50,504 nt of DNA from Jiangella ureilytica (GTDB lineage: Bacteria > Actinomycetota > Actinomycetes > Jiangellales > Jiangellaceae): the NCBI RefSeq assembly GCF_004348545.1, contig NZ_SMKL01000042.1, forward strand, positions 1 through 50,504, written 5' to 3'. A model generated the notes under the pieces. That model ran no database searches, had not been told where the DNA came from, and saw only the letters and a list, made by a program, of their open reading frames with translations. Each line of letters starts with the position of its first letter. The stretch's first letter is position 1. Positions 44,849-50,504 of this stretch are shown here, one piece after another. A program made the position numbers and the translations under genes.

Positions 44849-45445
44849 ATGTTCGAGCGGTTCACCCACGAGGCCCGCGACGTCGTCATCGGGGCGCAAC
44901 GCGTGGCCCGCGAGCTGCACCACCGCTGGATCGGCACCGAGCACGTGCTGGTGTCGCTGCTCGCCACGCCGGACGCCCCGGGGGTCGCGACGCTCACGCG
45001 CCTCGGGGTCACCCCGGAACGCGGCCGCGAGGCGGTGCTCGCCGTCATCGGCGACGGGTCCGACGGCCTGGGCGACGAGGACACCGAGGCGCTGAAGGCG
45101 TTCGGCATCGACCTCGACGAGGTGCGCAAACGCGCCGAGGAGACGTTCGGCCAAGGCGCCCTCGACGCGCCGCTGCCGGCCGGCGGCCGCTGGCGACTCT
45201 TCGGCCGGCGCAAGACCGAGCGCGGGCCGGGTCACATCCCGTTCGCGCCGCGGGCGAAGAAGGCGCTGGAGCTGTCGCTGCGCGAGGCGCTGGCGTTGAA
45301 GGACGGCTTCATCGGGACGCAGCACATCGTGCTCGGCCTGCTGCGCAGCGACGACCGGCAGACGCTCGCGGTGTTCGAGCGGCTCGGCATCGACCCGCGC
45401 GAGACGCGACGCGAGGTCCTCGCCGACCTGCGCAAGGCCGCCTGA
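44849..45445 (+). CDS. Stand-alone Clp N-terminal domain protein
   Basis: This 198-residue protein contains two Clp N-domain repeats (FERFTHEARDVVIGAQRVARELHHRWIGTEHVLVSLL and PFAPRAKKALELSLREALALKDGFIGTQHIVLGLL) with no ATPase domain. It could act as an adaptor or competitor for ClpC substrates. It is co-encoded with the small HTH protein. The linker contains a basic stretch (RWRLFGRRKTERG). Confidence 0.9.
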   Translation: MFERFTHEARDVVIGAQRVARELHHRWIGTEHVLVSLLATPDAPGVATLTRLGVTPERGREAVLAVIGDGSDGLGDEDTEALKAFGIDLDEVRKRAEETFGQGALDAPLPAGGRWRLFGRRKTERGPGHIPFAPRAKKALELSLREALALKDGFIGTQHIVLGLLRSDDRQTLAVFERLGIDPRETRREVLADLRKAA

Positions 45446-45468
45446 CGCCCAGCGCCCGGGGGGCCCGG

Positions 45469-45894
45469 TCAGGCCAGCCGGAAGACGGGGTGCCGGGCGG
45501 CCTCCGCGGCGAACGCCTCCGGCGGGTCCGACGGCGAGGCGTCGAAGTACGGACGGGTGATCGGCTCGGCCCTCGCGTAGTCCTTGAGCACCGGGCCGGC
45601 CTCGTCGGGCGCACATTCGACGACGACGTGTGTGGCGCTGCGCCGGCCCTGCCGGAGCGACACCTCGCCGGCCGCGCGCAGGTTGAGCACCCACGGGACC
45701 GGCCCGTACGGCGCGACCAGGTACCGCGCACCGCCGTGCGACATCACCCGCACCGGCGTGGTCCGAGGCTGCCCCGTCGTCCGGCCGCGGACCGTGAGCA
45801 GCGCATACGGCCCGACGGGCAGCACCCGCAGCACCCGGCCGATCGCCGCGTTGCCCACCCGCCGGAACAGGGTCGTGCGATAGGTCCGCGCCAT
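45469..45894 (-). CDS. Ddn-type deazaflavin (F420)-dependent nitroreductase family protein
   Basis: This 141-residue protein has the family signature LLTVRGRTTGQPRTTPVRVMSHGGARYLVAPYG, followed by WVLNLRAAGEVSLRQGRR. Members reduce quinones or nitro compounds with F420H2. The ATG at 45894 is chosen because homologues begin with the RTTLFRRVGN helix. It is convergent with the ClpN gene and divergent from the esterase-like lipoprotein. Confidence 0.88.
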   Translation of the reverse strand: MARTYRTTLFRRVGNAAIGRVLRVLPVGPYALLTVRGRTTGQPRTTPVRVMSHGGARYLVAPYGPVPWVLNLRAAGEVSLRQGRRSATHVVVECAPDEAGPVLKDYARAEPITRPYFDASPSDPPEAFAAEAARHPVFRLA

Positions 45895-45923
45895 GCCCCT
45901 ACTCTGCGGGGAGAATGGAGGTC

Positions 45924-46991
45924 GTGACCAGGTTCCGGGCGACGGCGGCAGCTGCGGTCCTGCTGCTGGCATCCTGCACCGGCTACGGCGACGACGGCGG
46001 CGGGCTCACCCCGTCGCCGACCGCCACGCCCACACCGTCGGCCACCGAGACACCGAGCCCGTCCCCGATCCGGACTCCCACACCCACACCCACGCCGACC
46101 CCGCCGCCGCACCCGGTCTCGCTGCCGGCCCTCATGCAGCAGCGGTACGACGGCGGCGACCTGCGGCTGGGCGAGGTGCTCGAGACCGCGGACACCTACA
46201 CCCGCTACGCCGTCACCTACCGCAGCGCCGGCCTGACCATCAGCGGCATCCTCAACCTGCCCGACGGCGCCGGGCCGTTCCCGGTGCTGGTCCTGGCGCA
46301 CGGCTACATCGACCCCGACGTCTACACGACCGGGCGCGGGCTGCGGCGCGAGCAGGACTACCTCGCCCGCCAGGGATACGCCGTCCTGCACACCGACTAC
46401 CGCAACCACGCCGGCTCCAGCGACGATCCCGAGAACGAGGTCCGGCTCCGGCTGGGCTACACCGAGGACGTCGTCAACGCGGTCCTCGCCGTCAGGGCGG
46501 CCGGCGCCACGATCCCGCAGCTCGACGGCGAGCGCGTCGGCCTGCTCGGCCGCTCGATGGGCGGCGGCGTGACGCTGAACGCGCTGGTCGTGCAGCCCGG
46601 ACTGGTCGACGCCGCCGTCATCTACGCGTCGGTGAGCTCGAACGCCGTCCAGAACTTCGACCAGTGGATCCGCGGCCAGCCGGGCAACGAGGACCTCACC
46701 GACCGGATCATCGCCGCGTACGGCGCGCCCGAGACCAACCCGGAGTTCTGGCAGGGCGTCTCGCCGGTGACGTACGTCGACCGGGTCACCGAGCCGGTGC
46801 TGATCCACCACGGCACCGCCGACGAGACCTGCCCGCCGCAGTGGGCCGTCGACACCGACGCCGCCCTCCGCGCCGCCGGCAAGGACGTCACGCTGCAGCT
46901 CTACGAGGGCGAGCCGCACGCGTTCGAGGGCGACTGGCAGCTCTCGATCGAGCGGTCGGCGGCCTTCTTCGCGCAACACCTGACCGGCTAG
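45924..46991 (+). CDS. Lipoprotein alpha/beta hydrolase
   Basis: This 355-residue protein begins with a lipoprotein signal (AAAAVLLLASC), then a Thr/Pro/Ser-rich spacer of about 45 residues and an alpha/beta-hydrolase domain of the S9/dienelactone type. The nucleophile is in GLLGRSMGGGV, the acid in GTADETCPP and the His in GEPHAF. It would act at the outer membrane face as a peptidase or esterase. The GTG at 45924 is preferred (GGGGAG ten bases upstream); an ATG at 45915 is also possible. Its stop codon touches the thiD riboswitch promoter. Confidence 0.87.
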   Translation: MTRFRATAAAAVLLLASCTGYGDDGGGLTPSPTATPTPSATETPSPSPIRTPTPTPTPTPPPHPVSLPALMQQRYDGGDLRLGEVLETADTYTRYAVTYRSAGLTISGILNLPDGAGPFPVLVLAHGYIDPDVYTTGRGLRREQDYLARQGYAVLHTDYRNHAGSSDDPENEVRLRLGYTEDVVNAVLAVRAAGATIPQLDGERVGLLGRSMGGGVTLNALVVQPGLVDAAVIYASVSSNAVQNFDQWIRGQPGNEDLTDRIIAAYGAPETNPEFWQGVSPVTYVDRVTEPVLIHHGTADETCPPQWAVDTDAALRAAGKDVTLQLYEGEPHAFEGDWQLSIERSAAFFAQHLTG

Positions 46992-46997
46992 TAGGGT
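46992..46997 (+). promoter_or_regulatory. Putative -10 of the thi operon
   Basis: TAGGGT directly follows the hydrolase stop codon, about 20 bases before the riboswitch aptamer. No clear -35 is visible, so the call rests on position. Confidence 0.35.
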
Positions 46998-47010
46998 GGC
47001 GGCAGAACCG

Positions 47011-47089
47011 ATCGGCCGGGGTGCCCGCAAGGGCTGAGATCACACCCGCCGAACCTGATCCGGGTCATGCCGGCGCAGGGAGACCGACG
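47011..47089 (+). ncRNA. TPP riboswitch (THI element)
   Basis: The conserved aptamer blocks are all present in order: GGGGTGCCC, GGGCTGAGATCACACCC and GAACCTGATCCGGGTCATGC, followed by CCGGCGCAGGGA. This RNA binds thiamine diphosphate. It precedes thiD and tenA, which it should repress when the cofactor is abundant. Confidence 0.95.
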
Positions 47090-47120
47090 GTGCCGGCCCA
47101 CGGCCGGCGGCGTTCGTCGT

Positions 47121-47143
47121 GCTCCCTTCCCGGCGGAGGGAGC
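47121..47143 (+). promoter_or_regulatory. Expression-platform hairpin covering the thiD ribosome site
   Basis: GCTCCCT (47121-47127) pairs with AGGGAGC (47137-47143), which contains most of the purine-rich ribosome site upstream of thiD. No T-run follows, so control is probably at translation start rather than termination. The site is about 15 bases from the ATG, which is rather far. Confidence 0.65.
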
Positions 47144-47155
47144 TGACGGCGACAC

Positions 47156-47968
47156 ATGACGCCCACGATCATCACGGTGGCGGGGTCCGACCCGTCCGGG
47201 GGAGCCGGCATCCAGGCCGACCTCAAGACGTTCTCCGCGCTGCGGGCCTACGGCGGCGCGGTCCTCACGGCGCTGACGGCCCAGAACACCCGCGGCGTCA
47301 CCGGTGTCCTGCCGATCCCGGGCGCGTTCGTCGCGGAGCAGTTGGACGCGCTCTTCGCCGACCTCGACGTGCGGGCGGTGAAGACCGGCATGCTCGGCAG
47401 CCCGGACGTCGTCGAGGCGGTCGCCGACGCCGCCCGCCGGCACGGGGTGCGGAACCTCGTCGTCGACCCGGTCATGGTCGCGACGTCGGGGGACCGGCTG
47501 GTCGACGACGCCACGGTCGAGGCGATCCGCGACCGGCTGCTGCCGCTGGCCGCCGTCGTCACGCCGAACCTGCCGGAGACGGCGGCGCTGCTCGGCCTGC
47601 CCGCCGTCGCCGCCGACGAGGCCGCCGCTGCCGCCGTCGAGCTACATGCCAAGGGCCCTGCGGCGCTGGTCAAGGGCGGGCACGCGGCCGGGCCCGACTC
47701 GGTCGATGTCCTGGCCGACGACGACGGCGTCCTCGAGCTGCGGGTGCCGCGGGTCCCGACGGCGAACACGCACGGCACGGGCTGCACGCTGTCGTCGGCG
47801 ATCGCCGTCGGCCTCGGGCACGGCCGGCCGCTGCGCGACGCCGTCAGGGCCGCCAAGGCCTACCTCACCGACGCGTTGCTCGCCGCCGACCAGCTGCACG
47901 TCGGCGCCGGTCACGGGCCGGTGCACCACTTCCACGCCTGGTGGACTCCGGAAGGGACCCCCGCATGA
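47156..47968 (+). CDS. thiD: Hydroxymethylpyrimidine (phosphate) kinase
   Basis: This 270-residue ribokinase-family enzyme phosphorylates HMP and HMP phosphate for thiamine synthesis. Hallmarks are TVAGSDPSGGAGIQADLKTFSALRAYGG, VTALTAQNT and the C-terminal anion hole NTHGTGCTLSSAIA. It lies behind a TPP riboswitch and overlaps tenA by ATGA. Length is standard. Confidence 0.95.
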   Translation: MTPTIITVAGSDPSGGAGIQADLKTFSALRAYGGAVLTALTAQNTRGVTGVLPIPGAFVAEQLDALFADLDVRAVKTGMLGSPDVVEAVADAARRHGVRNLVVDPVMVATSGDRLVDDATVEAIRDRLLPLAAVVTPNLPETAALLGLPAVAADEAAAAAVELHAKGPAALVKGGHAAGPDSVDVLADDDGVLELRVPRVPTANTHGTGCTLSSAIAVGLGHGRPLRDAVRAAKAYLTDALLAADQLHVGAGHGPVHHFHAWWTPEGTPA

Positions 47969-48645
47969 CGTTCTCCGCCGACGCCTGGACCGCCGCCGGT
48001 CCGTGGTACGACGCCATCCGCGCGCACCCGTTCCTCACCGGCCTGGCCGACGGGACGCTGGAGCGGAAGGTGTTCCTCCGCTACATCGCCGACGACGCCC
48101 ACTACCTGTCCCGGTACGCGCGGGCACTGGCGACGACGGCGGCGCGCTGGCCGGTGCCCGAACAGGCCGCCGTGCTCGCGCGGTTCGCCGCCGGTGCCGT
48201 CGACGCCGAGCGGCTGCTGCACGAGGCGCTGCTCGCGGAGTCGGGCCTGTCGCTGACCGATGCGCTCGGCGACGCGGAGCCGACGCCGACCTGTCTCGCC
48301 TACGTCAGCACGCTGCAGGCCGACGCCGCGCACGCGCCGGTCGCAGTCGCACTGGCCGGGCTGCTGCCGTGCTTCCGCATCTACACCGAGGTCGGGCGCG
48401 ATCTGGTCACCGTACTCTCAGGGCCCGACGGCGGCAGCCACCCGTATGCCACGTGGCTGCGCACGTACGGCGACCCGGTCTTCGCCGAGGACACCCGCCG
48501 GGCCGAGAGCTTCGCCGACGAGCAGGCGGAACGGCATCCGGGCGCCGTCGCCGGCATGCACGAGGCATACGCCCGCGCGACCCGGTTCGAGTGGATGTTC
48601 TGGGACGCGGCCTGGCGCGGAGAGACGTGGCCTGAGCCTGCGTAA
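47965..48645 (+). CDS. tenA: Aminopyrimidine aminohydrolase / thiaminase II
   Basis: This 226-residue helical protein salvages the pyrimidine half of degraded thiamine. The catalytic Cys is in LLPCFRIYTEVG, the pattern of the TenA_C class, and the C-terminal Glu is in FEWMFWDAAW. The ATG overlaps the thiD stop. Coupling with thiD fits conversion of salvaged HMP to its diphosphate. Confidence 0.94.
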   Translation: MTFSADAWTAAGPWYDAIRAHPFLTGLADGTLERKVFLRYIADDAHYLSRYARALATTAARWPVPEQAAVLARFAAGAVDAERLLHEALLAESGLSLTDALGDAEPTPTCLAYVSTLQADAAHAPVAVALAGLLPCFRIYTEVGRDLVTVLSGPDGGSHPYATWLRTYGDPVFAEDTRRAESFADEQAERHPGAVAGMHEAYARATRFEWMFWDAAWRGETWPEPA

Positions 48646-48781
48646 TGTGGATGTGACCAACCGACCACCGTATGACGTGGTGGATGCGCTTCAGGTTTAC
48701 GTGGCGTTACACTCGGTCGCACCCGGGCCCAGTGTCGCGCTCGTCACACCACGCCCGACACACCCGGAGGTCTAGTCCACC
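48646..48781 (+). promoter_or_regulatory. serA upstream region
   Basis: This gap holds a hairpin CCACC/GGTGG (around 48665-48683), possibly ending the thi transcript, and a -10-like TACACT (48708-48713) about 70 bases before serA. No convincing -35 is seen. CGGAGG gives the ribosome site. Confidence 0.4.
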
Positions 48782-50371
48782 GTGACCAAGCCCGTCGTAC
48801 TCATCGCCGAAGAGCTCTCGCCCGCCACCGTCGACGCGCTCGGGCCCGACTTCGAGATCCGCAAGGTCGACGGCGCCGACCGCGCGGCCCTGCTGCCGGC
48901 CATCGTCGACGTCGACGCGATCCTGGTCCGCTCGGCCACCAAGGTCGACGCCGAGGCCATCGCCGCCGCCAAGAAGCTCAAGGTCATCGCCCGCGCCGGC
49001 GTCGGCCTCGACAACGTCGACGTCAAGGCCGCCACGCAGGCCGGTGTCATGGTCGTGAACGCGCCGACCTCCAACATCACCAGCGCCGCGGAGCTCGCCA
49101 TCGGCCTGCTGCTGTCCACCGCCCGCAACATCGCCCCCGCCGACAAGGCGCTCAAGGGCGGCGAGTGGAAGCGCAGCAAGTACTCCGGCGTCGAGCTGTA
49201 CGAGAAGACGGTCGGCATCGTCGGCCTGGGCCGCATCGGCGTGCTGGTCGCGCAGCGGCTGTCGTCGTTCGGCATGAACGTCATCGCCTACGACCCCTAC
49301 GTGCCGGCCGCCCGCGCCGCGCAGATGGGCGTGCGCAGCGTGTCGCTGGACCAGCTGCTCGAAGAGAGCGACTTCATCACCGTCCACCTGCCCAAGACGC
49401 CCGAGACCGTCGGCCTCATCGGCGAGCAGGCGCTGCGCAAGGTGAAGCCGTCGGTGCGCATCATCAACGCCGCGCGCGGTGGCATCGTCGACGAGCACGC
49501 GCTCGCCCTGGCGCTCAAGGAGGGCCGGGTCGCCGGTGCCGGCATCGACGTGTTCGCGTCCGAGCCGACCACCGAGTCGCCGCTGTTCGAGTTCGAGTCG
49601 GTCGTCGTCACGCCGCACCTCGGCGCGTCGACCGACGAGGCGCAGGAGAAGGCCGGCGTGTCGGTCGCTCGTTCCGTCCGGCTGGCGCTGGCCGGTGAGC
49701 TGGTGCCCGACGCCGTCAACGTCAAGGGCGGCGCCATCGCCGAGGACGTCCGGCCCGGCATCCCGCTGGCCGAGAAGCTCGGCCGCATCTTCACCGCCCT
49801 GGCCGGCGGCGTCGCGACCCAGCTCGACGTCGAGGTCCGCGGCGAGATCACCGCGCACGACGTGAAGATCCTCGAGCTGGCCGCGCTGAAGGGGGTCTTC
49901 GCCGACGTCGTCGAGGACCCGGTCTCCTACGTCAACGCCCCGCTCATCGCCGCCGACCGCGGCGTCGAGGTCCGGCTGGTCACCGACGAGGAGTCGTCGG
50001 ACTACCGCAACCTGGTCACCCTGCGCGGCGTCCTGGCCGACGGCCGCTCGGTGTCCGTGTCGGGCACACTGTCGGGCCCGAAGCACGTCGAGAAGATCGT
50101 CGAGGTGCTGGGCTACGACATCGAGGTCGTCCCGGCCGAGCACATGGCGTTCCTGCGCTACACCGACCGCCCCGGCGTCGTCGGCACCGTGGGGCGCGTG
50201 CTGGGCGAGGCCGACGTCAACATCGCCGGCATGCAGGTCAGCCGCACCGGCAAGGGCGGCGACGCCCTGGTCGCCATGACCGTCGACCAGGCCGTTCCGG
50301 TCCAGGTCCTCGACGACATCGTCGCGGCCATCGGCGCCGAGTGGGGCCGCACCGTCGACCTCGACGGCTGA
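48782..50371 (+). CDS. serA: D-3-phosphoglycerate dehydrogenase
   Basis: This 529-residue enzyme makes the first step of serine synthesis. The NAD motif is VGIVGLGRIGVLVAQRL, catalytic Arg is in NAARGGIVDE, Glu in FASEPTTES and His in TPHLGAS. It has the long actinobacterial form: substrate and NAD domains, then an intervening allosteric domain, then a C-terminal ACT domain (LRYTDRPGVVGTVGRVLGEADVNIAGMQ) that mediates serine feedback. It starts with GTG. In many actinobacteria it follows ilvC directly; here it does not. Confidence 0.97.
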   Translation: MTKPVVLIAEELSPATVDALGPDFEIRKVDGADRAALLPAIVDVDAILVRSATKVDAEAIAAAKKLKVIARAGVGLDNVDVKAATQAGVMVVNAPTSNITSAAELAIGLLLSTARNIAPADKALKGGEWKRSKYSGVELYEKTVGIVGLGRIGVLVAQRLSSFGMNVIAYDPYVPAARAAQMGVRSVSLDQLLEESDFITVHLPKTPETVGLIGEQALRKVKPSVRIINAARGGIVDEHALALALKEGRVAGAGIDVFASEPTTESPLFEFESVVVTPHLGASTDEAQEKAGVSVARSVRLALAGELVPDAVNVKGGAIAEDVRPGIPLAEKLGRIFTALAGGVATQLDVEVRGEITAHDVKILELAALKGVFADVVEDPVSYVNAPLIAADRGVEVRLVTDEESSDYRNLVTLRGVLADGRSVSVSGTLSGPKHVEKIVEVLGYDIEVVPAEHMAFLRYTDRPGVVGTVGRVLGEADVNIAGMQVSRTGKGGDALVAMTVDQAVPVQVLDDIVAAIGAEWGRTVDLDG

Positions 50372-50429
50372 GCGTGGGGTCGTGGGGTCGGGTGGGGTTC
50401 CCCCGTCCCCCTGCTGCCCATTCTCTTAG

Positions 50430-50504
50430 CCGCGAATCCGCGCTTCAAGCGGACCGGTGGGCGCTGCGCGCCCTTGGGGGTCCGCTTGACCCGCGGCTTC
50501 GCGG
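50430..50504. repeat. Large inverted repeat downstream of serA, reaching the window edge
   Basis: Two 26-nt arms (50430-50455 and 50479-50504) match at 23 positions, with the core TCAAGCGGACC against GGTCCGCTTGA. The 23-nt interior has its own hairpin, GGGCGC/GCGCCC. It could be an end-of-gene structure or a repeat element; it may extend beyond the window. Confidence 0.8.

Overview
The window is high-GC, gene-dense actinobacterial DNA. Evidence: pervasive G/C third positions, frequent GTG starts, 4-bp ATGA/GTGA gene overlaps, Tat signals, an Asp23/AmaP envelope cluster, Ddn-like and PPOX-type proteins, and an ilvB-ilvN-ilvC block with serA on the same strand. Gene content fits a soil actinomycete (Jiangella- or Nocardioides-like is a guess; genus cannot be proven from this sequence).

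Region 1 (about 0.1-16.1 kb) looks like one catabolic programme for an unidentified nitrogenous compound. A leftward operon (M24-fold hydrolase, thiamine-diphosphate E1 alpha and beta subunits, deaminase-type amidohydrolase, bicupin, SDR-fold protein) is divergent from an XRE-cupin regulator. Downstream are two tandem Tat-exported amidohydrolase paralogues and a Liv-type ABC importer whose permease and ATPase are fused. Several proteins have lost canonical catalytic residues, so the chemistry is probably not the textbook reaction of each family.

Region 2 (16.1-21.2 kb) holds a PPOX-fold protein, a decayed membrane-protein locus, an ECF sigma factor with an Asp23-like partner, and a five-gene Asp23/AmaP envelope cluster. 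Region 3 (21.25-24.8 kb) is ilvBNC behind a transcription attenuator with a nine-residue Ile/Leu/Val leader peptide.

Region 4 (24.8-48.7 kb) separates ilvC from serA, genes that adjoin in many actinobacteria. It is a mosaic: LysE exporter and AraC regulator, VOC protein, a Trp-leader-controlled TrpE-TrpG/PhzE fusion, an SPFH protein, a TetR-controlled heterodimeric ABC exporter, PPK2, an ankyrin-repeat protein, a frameshifted phosphoesterase, a CPYC flavoprotein, an iron-box-controlled siderophore-binding lipoprotein, an HTH/ClpN pair, and a TPP-riboswitch thiD-tenA operon. serA (48.8-50.4 kb) closes the window.

Long inverted repeats recur between genes, and one lies inside a coding region. 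Two of them (14.58 and 17.49 kb) share both arms and a 46-nt loop and appear to be copies of one mobile palindromic element. Several promoters sit about 7 nt upstream of the start codon, suggesting leaderless mRNAs.
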